The notes under the pieces: generated by a model | Database searches by the model: none | What the model saw: only the letters and a program-made list of their open reading frames with translations | What the model was told of the DNA's origin: nothing | IMG/VR virus record: IMGVR_UViG_3300025652_000183 | Span: 1-39,266 of that record | From: a virus | Direction: 5' to 3' (one strand) | DNA length: 39,266 nucleotides | Shown: positions 10,598 through 20,129 of the stretch, piece by piece | Position numbering within the stretch: position 1 is the stretch's first letter | Layout of the letters: each line of letters begins with the position of its first letter | Program-made: the position numbers and the translations under genes

Positions 10598-12760
10598 TTA
10601 TTTGATGCAATCATATACAAAACTTAACACTCCTTGCTCTGTACAAATTAGATCAATTATTGGAATGTTAGTATTGCTTAATTTAGCATTAGGTATAGTT
10701 GCAGCCAATTTTCCAAATGAACCAGTATTAAGTCTACTTGGAGAATCGGTATATATTTTTATATCACGAGATCCCATAAGAGGAATGTTGTTAAATGTTA
10801 GTCTTACTGTTTGTCCAGTTCTCCACTGAATATCAGTATCATCAATATAAATAGCTAAATCACCAGCAGCTGTATTTATAGTATCTAGTCTTAACATATT
10901 TGTATATGTTCCTAAATCTACAAATACCCTAGGATCAACTACATTTAAGTTTAATGGTGCAACTGTAGTAATTGGAACATTACCAGCATCTACTGGTACC
11001 ATTAAATTATATGCTTGCACATTATTAGATATTTGAATTTGATTAGGTGTGTTAGTGTTAACTGTTATACCTGTTCCTTGTCTAACAACTTCAGTGTTAT
11101 ATTGTAAAGTAGTAGCAACCTCACCGTTAGCTAATGCTTGAATTTCATCAGAGTTTTTAGCAATTAAATCTAACAATGTAGTACTACTTGCAAAAGCCAA
11201 TGAAGCATTATCAATTTGTGTTTGTAAACTATTAATTTGCGACTGTAAGAATGCAGATGTACTAACTGAATTAAGAGTATTCTCAACAGCAGCTAATCTT
11301 AATTCCATGTCAGCTATCTCTAATTGCTGTCTTTGGAATATTTGAGCCGATGCTTGTAACTGCGCAGATGCATCTGAAAATAATCCCATTGAAAAAGTAT
11401 TATAATCATTTACAATTGTATCAATACCTGCAGTACCAGGAGAAGCATCAAATCTTAAATTAATTTTAAATCCATAACTATTACCATTTTGGCCAGTTGT
11501 AAGATTAGGTTTATATTTCGGGTATCTTTGAATATATCCTCCATCAGTTGTAGGAGTTATATTGTCTAAAATTAAAATACCGTATAAGTTTGTTTTAGTT
11601 TTGCTAGAATCACTTAAGTCTACCATATCATAGTAAACCGCAACTGCATTAAATTCAAATGATTCAGCTAAGTCAGTTCCATTAAATTGTGGAATAGTAC
11701 TTATTGTAGCATCTTGTACAATTTGTTGATAATCATTAGGATTAAAATCTACAGATATGCCATCAAGCTCAGATCTTACATATGCAGATCCGGTAAACCC
11801 AGTAGGATTATTATAATCTGCTGGATATTTTCTAATGTTAGCATTAAGAACACTTTCAAATGTAGTTGGTTCTGTGAAGTAAGCATCTACAGTATTAGGA
11901 GGTGTTGTTTCATCCATCCAGTTACCACCAGAAATTGGTAGTGCTGGGTCTGTTATTGAAGCCGTAGCATAAGGTAAAGTATACCCAGCAGGTCCTGCAC
12001 CTTGTAAAGGTTGGTCATAATCATAATAAGCAAATATGTCTAATCCTTGTGGGTGGACTGTTGCTGAATTCCTTCCCATTATATACTCGCTTGTACCTTG
12101 GATTTTTAATGATGGTTGATAGTTATTATCAGATACTGAATCAAAGAGGATTGTAGGTGTTCTACCCACCTCTGTCGGTACATTAATATATAATTCCGTA
12201 TAAGCTTCTCCGGCTTTATCTACATTATTTACAATATCAATTTCACCAATATATCTAACTACTCTTCTATACTGTCGAGTCCCAGATAAAACTTCATCTT
12301 CTTCAACAAATCTTTTATCTGTAATACTACTTGCTTTCTCTAATGCAGTAGCTTCTCTAAATCGCATAGCACCAGTTTCCTTTAACCATTTAAAGAATAC
12401 TCTTTCTGTAACTGTTAGGTTAGTTGTGTTATCATATGTTGCATCACTGATAATAAGTTCTTCTAAATTCAGCGCGTAGTTTTGAAGACTTTCAGTAAAA
12501 TTAACATTAGGATCACCTTTTAAGCCACCACTCCATATTGCACCATCTATTGTATCAAACTGCATATAGTTCTGAAAATTACTAAATGTGGTTGGATCTA
12601 ATCTATCCATATCAGGTAGATTAAGAAGCACAAACTTAGAAAAGACTAACTTTAACTCATCATTATTGAGAGTTCTAGATAAGTCTTTAGCAGAGGAAGA
12701 GAACGTGTAAAATGTTCCCCCGTCTGCTTGCGGAGTTCTGATTAAGGGCGTTGTTGCCAT
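10598..12760 (-). CDS. Virion structural protein (720 aa), gp8-like position
   Basis: The product has 720 residues. The N-terminal 300 residues are a mixed fold with the conspicuous segment ERVFFKWLKETGAMRFREAT near residue 120. Residues of about 455-545 form a likely coiled coil (FQRQQLEIADMELRLAAVEN, then SQINSLQTQIDNA). The C-terminal 170 residues are beta-rich and end with SFVYDCIK. The coiled coil between two globular parts suggests a trimeric virion protein. It sits two genes after the gp7-position protein, where T4 carries gp8, but it is about twice the length of T4 gp8 (334 aa) and I see no clear sequence match. The start has an A-rich leader (AAAGAAAGAAAAAATAC) without a clear Shine-Dalgarno. 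Structural role is likely from context; identity is uncertain. Confidence 0.6.
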   Translation of the reverse strand: MATTPLIRTPQADGGTFYTFSSSAKDLSRTLNNDELKLVFSKFVLLNLPDMDRLDPTTFSNFQNYMQFDTIDGAIWSGGLKGDPNVNFTESLQNYALNLEELIISDATYDNTTNLTVTERVFFKWLKETGAMRFREATALEKASSITDKRFVEEDEVLSGTRQYRRVVRYIGEIDIVNNVDKAGEAYTELYINVPTEVGRTPTILFDSVSDNNYQPSLKIQGTSEYIMGRNSATVHPQGLDIFAYYDYDQPLQGAGPAGYTLPYATASITDPALPISGGNWMDETTPPNTVDAYFTEPTTFESVLNANIRKYPADYNNPTGFTGSAYVRSELDGISVDFNPNDYQQIVQDATISTIPQFNGTDLAESFEFNAVAVYYDMVDLSDSSKTKTNLYGILILDNITPTTDGGYIQRYPKYKPNLTTGQNGNSYGFKINLRFDASPGTAGIDTIVNDYNTFSMGLFSDASAQLQASAQIFQRQQLEIADMELRLAAVENTLNSVSTSAFLQSQINSLQTQIDNASLAFASSTTLLDLIAKNSDEIQALANGEVATTLQYNTEVVRQGTGITVNTNTPNQIQISNNVQAYNLMVPVDAGNVPITTVAPLNLNVVDPRVFVDLGTYTNMLRLDTINTAAGDLAIYIDDTDIQWRTGQTVRLTFNNIPLMGSRDIKIYTDSPSRLNTGSFGKLAATIPNAKLSNTNIPIIDLICTEQGVLSFVYDCIK

Positions 12761-12782
12761 GTATTTTTTCTTTCTTTAATTA

Positions 12783-13427
12783 TTATGATAGTACATATCC
12801 TTGTCCACCAACTATGTACCAAACTGGAACGCCTGATCCATTGTCAATTGCCAAAAGATGTACACTTTCTCCTACTGCATTTAAAGTAATGTAATCATTA
12901 GTACCTGTTGTAACTAAGTTACTTGAGATACCTTGGATTTGTACACTACCGCTACCTTCGGTGCAAATAAAGAAAATTTCTTGTCCTATACTTCCACTAT
13001 ATAAAGTAAGTGCTAATGTATTTGTAATATCTGTATTACCACACCTATTAATTGAATAAGGTGGAATTGCAGTACTATTACCAACATTAATTGCCATACC
13101 TGCTCCAGCTGTGGTATCATTAAGAGGTGTAGGGTTTGTATCATTTCTGAATATAGCACCACCATTTAAATTTAAATTACCAGTCATTTTGACATTTGTT
13201 AAAATATCAAAAGTACTAGCATTAATATCAAGTAGTATTGTACTAAGCCCAACTCTCAATGCCTCAGTTGAAAGATTGTTTAAATTAGTGATTGTACCTG
13301 CGGTTGGAGCAAAGTATGTCTCCATCGCATTAATTTCACTAGCAAGAACATTAAAGTTATCATTAATTACTAACCTCGATCCTGATAAAGAATCGGTTCC
13401 TAAAATTTCTGTTACGCTGATTGCCAT
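12783..13427 (-). CDS. Small fibre-like baseplate-associated protein (214 aa)
   Basis: The product has 214 residues. Its N-terminus, MAISVTEILGTDSLSGSRLV followed by INDNFN, resembles the short N-terminal heads of fibre-type proteins in T4-like marine phages, and also the first 30 residues of the collagen-like fibre at the left edge of this window. After residue 80 it is beta-rich and Asn/Gly/Thr-rich with no enzymatic motif, and it ends WYIVGGQGYVLS. The ATG lies one base past the stop of the 1376-residue gene (stop at 13429), so the two are probably translationally coupled. It may be a small baseplate-attached fibre or a tip protein. Fibre-like nature is inferred from the N-terminal similarity and composition. 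Confidence 0.6.
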   Translation of the reverse strand: MAISVTEILGTDSLSGSRLVINDNFNVLASEINAMETYFAPTAGTITNLNNLSTEALRVGLSTILLDINASTFDILTNVKMTGNLNLNGGAIFRNDTNPTPLNDTTAGAGMAINVGNSTAIPPYSINRCGNTDITNTLALTLYSGSIGQEIFFICTEGSGSVQIQGISSNLVTTGTNDYITLNAVGESVHLLAIDNGSGVPVWYIVGGQGYVLS

Positions 13428-13428
13428 T

Positions 13429-16400
13429 TTATTTTGTTTGTTTTATATTTAAGATATTTCTACCTTTTTTATATTTATTCCCATTCGTATCTGTAAGTTC
13501 TAATGTTATCATATACTTTCCTGGGTCTTTAAAAAGATATGTTAGATACTTGCTTTCAAAATATATATCAGCCACTGATGAGTTAGTAGTATTGGAGATG
13601 GTCCATCTAGGAGCATCCTTTCCAACTATTCTACATTTATCATAGACAAACATGGCCCATGACATCGGTGGTAATACTTTTCCATCATTAATAAACTTAG
13701 CAGTTCCCCATGTAGGATTGCTAGTTATACTTTGGCTTGATTTATAAATTCTACTTAAACAATCTACATTTCCACCCGATGGTAATCTTTCAAATGGTAC
13801 ATAACCAGATGGATTACTCGGTAGTGCAAATATTGAATTTAATGTAGTAGTGTTAGGCTTTACTAATAGCTTACTTATATAATTTGTATATAGAGCATGA
13901 CCTAACGGATTGTTTGATTCAACTAATATAGGAGTATCGGCAGTCCATTCAGGTGCTAAAGTTCCACCACTTACATAAGTAGTAATAAAATCCCACTCTG
14001 CATAAATTAACAAGTATAAATACTCTCTCATTAATAATGCATTAAATTCATCTAGCGACTGCCCAGGCTGCTGTGTGTAGCCTGATGTATCAAATACACC
14101 GTTTGAAATTGCTTCGGCCATTGCTGTATAGGTTGGCCCATATGCTGATGTTTGATTAAATACATTAGGATATGCACCAGGCAAACCAAATGTTGTTATA
14201 GTATGAAGCAAATGTTCTAATACTTCTGTAATTTGGGCCTGCGGTGTAAGACCGTCATTTTGCCAAATAAAATCAACGTTTGCATTATTATCATTAGTTT
14301 GATCCCACCCTGCTAAATCCTCTAAAGCTGGTGTATATGAACCCATCCCAATATAACCTATTCTTTGAATTGTTTTTAGTGATTGCATTTTTGCCAATAC
14401 TGCTGCTTGTTTATTATAAATTATTCCAGCACTATCAGGATTTAATATCATTTCAGCACACCTTGCAATTTTTTCTACAAAAGCATCCTTAACAGCCGGT
14501 GCTCCACTTATTGCACCTACTGAAAGTAAAGTCATTCCATTTATTGGTAATGCTTTAGCAAAAGGTGGGTATACTGTTGTTGCTGCTATTGGCCCACCAA
14601 CATAATCTGTAGAATTACCAGTACCACTTGCACAAACTCTAAGTCCATTTGAATCTACAATATCTACTGATTTAAAATCTCCATGTTTGCCATAATATCT
14701 AGAAACTGCTTGAACAAACATTTCACTATTAATAGAATTTAAAACTAAGTTATAAACATATTTATTAATAATAGGATTAGTGCTAACATTAAGCTGACTA
14801 ACAGCATCTCCTAATGTAAGAGTTGATGCATCAAAGAAATGAGTACCTACTGTATTATCAAGCTCTGTAATTTGCAAATAAGTATTAGGCTTCATTTCAC
14901 TAAACTGAAAAAATGCAGGAGTGTCACCAGTTGTAGCAGTCATTTCCCACCATAAGTGATAAGCATTATTCCAAGTACATAATGGACGATTTAAATTTTT
15001 CCATTGATAAGGGCCACTAAAACTAGCCTTACCATCATCTTGATAATTTAATAATTGAAAGTCTGTTGATGTTCCGATACCAAAAGTATTTAATATAGCA
15101 TTAACTCTATCAAGAGAATCATATAAGCTTGGTGTTTCTTCATCCCATGTTACTGTAGGTGATTGTGGTAAATTCCATAAAGATCCATAATTTTTCCATG
15201 TATATTTTCCTTCACTACTCCATGTATATCTTTCCTTTCTTCCTTGATACCATCCTGAATATTCTACTTCTCTAGCATCTACACAAATTGCATCATGTTT
15301 TACTGATGATGAAATATTATTATATAAATCAAATAATTTCATTTCAACATTATAACTACCAACATAAGGTAAGGTTAAAGGGAGAGTTCCGTATTGTCCT
15401 ATAGTTCCTCTTATTTGAAAAAAGTATGCAGGTGAAACATCAGATGCATCTTTATAAATTGTCCATTCTATTTCTGCAAAATTACCTGATTCTAAACCAT
15501 CCCACGTAAATAAAGTTTCACCAGGTAATTGAATATCAGTAAACTGCCCACCGCTCGCAGGGTTTGCTAAAGTAGCGCTTGCAACAAATCGATTAACATC
15601 GTTTCCATAACCTCTAATACATGGACCTATTTCATTAGTAACCTGTGACCAATCAAACCATAACCACGGATCAACTTGTGCCGTTTTAAACGCAGCTACT
15701 TGATTAAATATCGAAGTTGTAATTGTCTGTATAGTATCTCCTGCAACTACTGTATGTGTTGCAGAGGTTCCTGTCGCAGGATCGCTTAATTTATAAACAT
15801 CACCAACAGCTGCACCTTGAACATTAAAATCAAAAGTAAAAAAATCATTAGCATTTGTTAACTGTTCCCAAGTGCTATCAATATTATCCCATGTTAAATT
15901 ATTAAAGCTATCATTAGTTAAAGTAATTAATGCACCGGCTTTAGCACCAGGTTGATCTGGTAAATATTCAGAAGAATACCCTTGCTTATAATCTAAACCT
16001 GCCACTTTATTTAAGTTAGGTGCATATCTTGCAAAATAAGCAGCATAGACACCAGCAACGTCTTTTAGCTGTACATTACCACCATTCTGTAAAGCACCTA
16101 GTACACTATTAGGATCAGGCCCAATTGGTGGTGGTGGTAAAATTTGACCAGGAGTATAATTCATTAACATATTTTGCCCTACTGAAGCGGCACCTGCAGA
16201 TAGTGGCGCAATATAAGCATTACAATAATTAATTATAGCCTGCCCCACAACAGCGGCTTCATCTAAACAAAATGAATCAAAAGTTCTTAAGTCTTCTATA
16301 TAAGTACATGCAGCTGGAAAAACTTTAAAATCAGTATTAATACCAGCTTTTATAGTATTTGTATCATTTCTACTTATAGTGTTGGTAACCTCTAATAATC

Positions 16401-17559
16401 CAAAGAAATCAGCTTCTGCCGTAATACCTTTAATACGAGCATTAAGAGGAAGGTATTCATTTTCTAATTTTCTTTTTAAACCAAATAGTTTAATTAAGAT
16501 TTCCTCAATAGTAAAATCTTGCAATTCTTCTGTTACTGGTAAATCCTCATCTGTAAATTTCCCAGGGACTATTTTATTAATTCTATAAATAAGACTAAAT
16601 AAACTAGTCTTTCTAAAGTTTTTGTTTGGTAATGTTATTTGCTTATCATCAAACTGAGCAGTAGGAGAAAATAAATCTATTGAATTGCTTTGTATGTATT
16701 TTCCAAATTGTGGAGAATTAGCATTTACATTTCTCCAAAATTCTTTAAGCTTTAAATTATCATAACCAAAAAACTTAATAGCATTTATTAAACCTTTATA
16801 AGAACCGATAAAAGGATATATGTTATTTCCTTCCATCATAATTTCTTTACGCTTAAGATTAATCTCTACATAATCAGGTAATGCTTCTTTTATATTAGTT
16901 TCTCTAAAAACAGTACTATCAGATGCAATAACATTATAACCCATGTTTTGAGTCATAACTCTTAATCTCTCATCTTCTTCAATACTTTCAGCATACACCA
17001 TAAATTCACCTACAATAGTGTTAGAACATTTATCAGTTATGATTAGTTTTCTCCTATAAGTATTTTCAAATTCAGATGAAAATGTTATATCAACCTGTAA
17101 TGCTTCAGATTTAATTTGATCTGTTATAATAAAACCTGCAGCATTTGTAGTTTGATCAGGATCGTATTGCAAAGGTGCAACTAATTTATCAACCTTTATT
17201 AATGGCGGGCCATCAGGTTCTTGTACTAATGCTGATTGTGTACCTGTATTAAAATCTTTGTTAAATTGAAATAAAAATATTTGATTAGGCTTTGTGGTTT
17301 TCCAACTTACTTCCCAATCACAAGTACTGCCTGTAGGATCAGGCTGGTTGTAACCATGTGGATAACCAAATTTAAAAGTACCACTATCCTTGTCTATCAT
17401 TTTTTGCAAAATGAATATTTGGTTTACTTCAAATAAATCAATAGAAACTTGTGGCAAGAAAATGTCACCAGTCCACTTGTCAGTAGAACTGTCATATGCC
17501 ATATTGTAATTCTTCCCATACTTATCGAAGAAATATAAATGTTGCCAATTTTTGGTCAC
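13429..17559 (-). CDS. Large baseplate wedge protein, gp7-position (1376 aa), with PKD/Ig-like modules
   Basis: The product has 1376 residues, against 1032 for T4 gp7, and directly follows the gp6-like gene and a small ORF, as gp7 follows gp6 in T4. The start is GTG (17559-17557), six bases after the preceding stop; the first residues are MTKNWQHLYFFDKYGKNYNM. The N-terminal part is beta-rich. Ig-like segments appear near residues 720-745 (LPYVGSYNVEMKLFDLYNN) and at the C-terminus (about 1290-1370), where YLFKDPGKYMITLELTDTNG matches the end of a PKD-type domain. Known: in T4, gp7 joins gp10, gp8 and gp6 in the wedge. The assignment to gp7 is by gene order and size, not by clear sequence identity, so treat it as positional. 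Confidence 0.6.
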   Translation of the reverse strand: MTKNWQHLYFFDKYGKNYNMAYDSSTDKWTGDIFLPQVSIDLFEVNQIFILQKMIDKDSGTFKFGYPHGYNQPDPTGSTCDWEVSWKTTKPNQIFLFQFNKDFNTGTQSALVQEPDGPPLIKVDKLVAPLQYDPDQTTNAAGFIITDQIKSEALQVDITFSSEFENTYRRKLIITDKCSNTIVGEFMVYAESIEEDERLRVMTQNMGYNVIASDSTVFRETNIKEALPDYVEINLKRKEIMMEGNNIYPFIGSYKGLINAIKFFGYDNLKLKEFWRNVNANSPQFGKYIQSNSIDLFSPTAQFDDKQITLPNKNFRKTSLFSLIYRINKIVPGKFTDEDLPVTEELQDFTIEEILIKLFGLKRKLENEYLPLNARIKGITAEADFFGLLEVTNTISRNDTNTIKAGINTDFKVFPAACTYIEDLRTFDSFCLDEAAVVGQAIINYCNAYIAPLSAGAASVGQNMLMNYTPGQILPPPPIGPDPNSVLGALQNGGNVQLKDVAGVYAAYFARYAPNLNKVAGLDYKQGYSSEYLPDQPGAKAGALITLTNDSFNNLTWDNIDSTWEQLTNANDFFTFDFNVQGAAVGDVYKLSDPATGTSATHTVVAGDTIQTITTSIFNQVAAFKTAQVDPWLWFDWSQVTNEIGPCIRGYGNDVNRFVASATLANPASGGQFTDIQLPGETLFTWDGLESGNFAEIEWTIYKDASDVSPAYFFQIRGTIGQYGTLPLTLPYVGSYNVEMKLFDLYNNISSSVKHDAICVDAREVEYSGWYQGRKERYTWSSEGKYTWKNYGSLWNLPQSPTVTWDEETPSLYDSLDRVNAILNTFGIGTSTDFQLLNYQDDGKASFSGPYQWKNLNRPLCTWNNAYHLWWEMTATTGDTPAFFQFSEMKPNTYLQITELDNTVGTHFFDASTLTLGDAVSQLNVSTNPIINKYVYNLVLNSINSEMFVQAVSRYYGKHGDFKSVDIVDSNGLRVCASGTGNSTDYVGGPIAATTVYPPFAKALPINGMTLLSVGAISGAPAVKDAFVEKIARCAEMILNPDSAGIIYNKQAAVLAKMQSLKTIQRIGYIGMGSYTPALEDLAGWDQTNDNNANVDFIWQNDGLTPQAQITEVLEHLLHTITTFGLPGAYPNVFNQTSAYGPTYTAMAEAISNGVFDTSGYTQQPGQSLDEFNALLMREYLYLLIYAEWDFITTYVSGGTLAPEWTADTPILVESNNPLGHALYTNYISKLLVKPNTTTLNSIFALPSNPSGYVPFERLPSGGNVDCLSRIYKSSQSITSNPTWGTAKFINDGKVLPPMSWAMFVYDKCRIVGKDAPRWTISNTTNSSVADIYFESKYLTYLFKDPGKYMITLELTDTNGNKYKKGRNILNIKQTK

Positions 17560-17565
17560 TATCTT

Positions 17566-17835
17566 TTAATTTATTTTTTGATACCACTTAGGAACTGCAA
17601 AATTAAAATAAATTCTCAAGTATTTAACCCTGTTAATATAAAAGACCATAATAGGATTTAAGTAATCGGTTAAGAACTTACTAAGATGCCTATTTCTAAA
17701 CATATAAGAAGACATAGAATTTTTTAATAAATCAGGAGCATAATTATATCCTGTGTTTTTTAAATCCCATCCATTTTCATATGTAGCTCTATATAAGCTA
17801 GGGAATCCTGTACTATCGTTTTTAACTGTTGCCAT
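17566..17835 (-). CDS. Small unknown protein between gp6- and gp7-like genes (89 aa)
   Basis: The 89-residue product is rich in Tyr, Asn and basic residues (for example MVFYINRVKYLRIYFNFAVP near the C-terminus) and has no signal peptide. I do not recognise it. It begins one base after the gp6-like stop (TAATATG) and ends six bases before the GTG of the gp7-position gene, so all three are very probably translated from one message. Unusually for this window the start has a good Shine-Dalgarno match (AAAGGAG with six bases to the ATG), but those bases are also the last codons (Lys-Gly-Glu) of the gp6-like gene. A small wedge component or assembly factor is a guess from context. Confidence 0.6.
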   Translation of the reverse strand: MATVKNDSTGFPSLYRATYENGWDLKNTGYNYAPDLLKNSMSSYMFRNRHLSKFLTDYLNPIMVFYINRVKYLRIYFNFAVPKWYQKIN

Positions 17836-17836
17836 A

Positions 17837-19693
17837 TTATTCTCCTTTTAATGCTTTTAGTGTTGGTGTATTTTGCAACCTACCTGTATTTAATCCTGCT
17901 GCATTTGTACCAGTTGCTATTGTTGTACCTCTATTTCTTTTAGTGCTATTATATTTTTCTTGCTGTATTTTATTATAAAGATTATTTGCAATTGCTTCTT
18001 TATAGAATACATTAAGAGAACTAATTTTATTAGCTTCTGGTGTAGGCTCATAAAAAGTACCATTTCTATCTTTCCATCCACCTCTAATAATAGCTATGTC
18101 ATTATTTTCAATAATGATATCTCCAAAACTATCTAAACCTAATTGTGGATCTTCACCTTTCTTTAATACAATTTTTTTATTTTCTATTAGAACTCTTTGA
18201 TCAGTTACAGGATCTGTCCCATAAACTGGAATAAAGTAAAAACCATCTCTTATTGCTTTTTCATTCAACTCAGATATAAAGAATACATTTACAGAATCAA
18301 TACCTTCTACATTTTCAATTATAGAAATAATATCAGATCTTGGAATCCTATCTCTTCTATTTACATTTAAGAAATATTCATCTAAATTTTTTCTAATTTC
18401 AATTCTTATAGAATCTTTATCATAATTATCAAACCATCTTACTACAATATTAAGAGCATATTTTTTAACAACTGGATCTACTATTCTAGTTTCAGCAGTA
18501 ACAACCTGTCTTCCGCTCTTATTTAAAATTTCATAAGTCATTTCCTTTTCTTGTGTAGTCATAGTAAACTCTACTTCAGGTACACTAAAATAATCTAAAT
18601 CACTTGTTAACTTTTTCTTTACATCTGGAATTAAGAATAGGTAAATAATATTGTCATCATCTAAGTATTCATCATTCTTAGTATTATAAGCATCTATAAA
18701 AGACCAAAAATCATACTTACTTAAATAGTAAATATAATTATTAGGATTTGCTAATACAAATGAATTACTTGCATAAGGTGCAATCAACCTAGTAAATTGT
18801 GGATCTTCAGAATCAGATCCAAACATTGGATTTCTTGTAATGTTTATAGAAAGAATTTCATTTAAATCAGCCTGTTCTCCAGATGAATCTGTTCCTGGGT
18901 CTATAAATTTAATATCTAATTGTTTACCTCCAATATTTCCAGCCACACCCCTAGTCTTAACATATGTAACTCTAATTCTAGAACCTAATGCAGGCGGTTC
19001 TCCAAATTGATTATTTCCAAAAAATACACTTAATCCACCATTAACACTAGTTTTAACCATCGCGCATTTCTCTCCGTTATTCATGTCATATATTGAATCA
19101 ACTAATTTCCATAATTTTCCGTCAACAAAAACCTCAACTAAATATTGATCAGTAGGGTCCTTAGTAGTTAAGTTATAACTTTGTAATGGATTACCTGTAC
19201 CAGTAAAGGCTTGATCTTCTTTTTCACCTTGAACAATTTCAACATTAACAAATGATTTGGTAGTTTTATCTAGTCTAATAAAATCGCTATTAAACTTTAA
19301 AAAGTAAGTTAAACTATTTTGCCCTACTTGAAAACTTGCACCATTCATAATTTGTACATAGTCACCATTAAGGAGGGTAGATGCACTTGTGTTTAAACGT
19401 AATCCAATAATACCTCTTGCAGATATACCTCTTGTAGGGTCATGACCGGTTAATCTAGATAAACCGTAGATAGATTCAATGTTTCGTGCGCGAGATATAT
19501 TCAGCTCTGTGGCAATTGCTTCTATATAGAAAAATATCAACTCCCCTAAGTTAGACACAACAGTTAATATCTGGCCAAATGGTGAAGCCGGGGTAAATGT
19601 TTCTATGGCTTGATCGTAGGTACGCTGTAGGTATTCAAATGAATCTTCAAATAACTCAGTGGCTTTTAATCTTGTTTTACTAAAAAATGACAT
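17837..19693 (-). CDS. Baseplate wedge protein gp6-like (baseplate J family)
   Basis: The 618-residue product is close to T4 gp6 in length (660 aa). The N-terminus (MSFFSKTRLKATELFEDSFE) is followed by a helical stretch containing FGQILTVVSNLGELIFFYIE. Then comes the beta-rich core typical of gp6 / baseplate J proteins: a segment around residues 95-130 (IIGLRLNTSASTLLNGDYVQ), a VFFGNNQFGEPPALGSRIRV strand-turn region near 225-245, and a GVAGNIGG motif near 253. Known: gp6 dimers form the inner ring of the baseplate and bind gp25 and gp53. The gp25-like gene lies directly upstream with a 13-base gap, as is usual in T4-like and other contractile systems. The C-terminus is helical and Asn/Lys/Thr-rich. 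Confidence 0.88.
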   Translation of the reverse strand: MSFFSKTRLKATELFEDSFEYLQRTYDQAIETFTPASPFGQILTVVSNLGELIFFYIEAIATELNISRARNIESIYGLSRLTGHDPTRGISARGIIGLRLNTSASTLLNGDYVQIMNGASFQVGQNSLTYFLKFNSDFIRLDKTTKSFVNVEIVQGEKEDQAFTGTGNPLQSYNLTTKDPTDQYLVEVFVDGKLWKLVDSIYDMNNGEKCAMVKTSVNGGLSVFFGNNQFGEPPALGSRIRVTYVKTRGVAGNIGGKQLDIKFIDPGTDSSGEQADLNEILSINITRNPMFGSDSEDPQFTRLIAPYASNSFVLANPNNYIYYLSKYDFWSFIDAYNTKNDEYLDDDNIIYLFLIPDVKKKLTSDLDYFSVPEVEFTMTTQEKEMTYEILNKSGRQVVTAETRIVDPVVKKYALNIVVRWFDNYDKDSIRIEIRKNLDEYFLNVNRRDRIPRSDIISIIENVEGIDSVNVFFISELNEKAIRDGFYFIPVYGTDPVTDQRVLIENKKIVLKKGEDPQLGLDSFGDIIIENNDIAIIRGGWKDRNGTFYEPTPEANKISSLNVFYKEAIANNLYNKIQQEKYNSTKRNRGTTIATGTNAAGLNTGRLQNTPTLKALKGE

Positions 19694-19706
19694 TCATTCT
19701 ATTATT

Positions 19707-20069
19707 TTAAAAAAGAGCTCCTAAAACTCTTTCTTCATTTACAAAAATATCTACTAAACAACCATCTCTCTCCAATGTTGAAAAGAAACTTACTTTAGTA
19801 TCTACACTAAAGCCAGCAATATCTGGTAAACAGTATGCAGTTATCTGGCTATTAATATTGTTCTGTATAGTATTCTCACTTAATACCAATGAAAATATTA
19901 ATTCATCTAGATTAGCTCCCATACCAGGTGAACCTAAAACATCACCCTTTGTTGTAAATAGGCAGTTTTCTATCTTAATAATTAATTGAGATAAAGTATC
20001 ACTAACCTCTAAAGTATTATCATTAAACTTTGGGGCTAATGCATCTCTGCTATAAATATCTCTAATCAT
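19707..20069 (-). CDS. Baseplate wedge subunit gp25-like
   Basis: The product is 120 residues long (T4 gp25 is 132). It shows the gp25/lysozyme-like baseplate fold pattern: a central GDVLGSPGMGANLDELIFSL segment (residues about 42-61), then a helix with LSENTIQNNINSQITAYCLP, then the beta pair VDTKVSFFSTLERDG / CLVDIFVNEE. Known: gp25 sits in the inner baseplate with gp6 and gp53 and contacts the sheath. Despite the family name, gp25 proteins are structural and not lytic. The gene is followed after 13 bases by the gp6-like gene. An AATATATAA element lies 20 bases before the ATG, so transcription may restart here after the S1/amidoligase insertion. Confidence 0.9.
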   Translation of the reverse strand: MIRDIYSRDALAPKFNDNTLEVSDTLSQLIIKIENCLFTTKGDVLGSPGMGANLDELIFSLVLSENTIQNNINSQITAYCLPDIAGFSVDTKVSFFSTLERDGCLVDIFVNEERVLGALF

Positions 20070-20089
20070 AAAAGAATACTAATTTTTTA

Positions 20090-20098
20090 TTATATATT
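20090..20098 (-). promoter_or_regulatory. Candidate late promoter element AATATATAA (gp25-like)
   Basis: It lies 20 bases before the gp25-like ATG and is followed by TAAAA, in a 60-base gap between the 287-residue gene and gp25. Confidence 0.5.
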
Positions 20099-20129
20099 CT
20101 CTTTTAATTTAATAGCTTTCAGATTATAA

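Noticed and set aside
19707-20069. Lytic lysozyme call for the gp25-like protein
   Set aside because: The gp25 family is named lysozyme-like in some databases, but its members are structural baseplate proteins without hydrolase activity.
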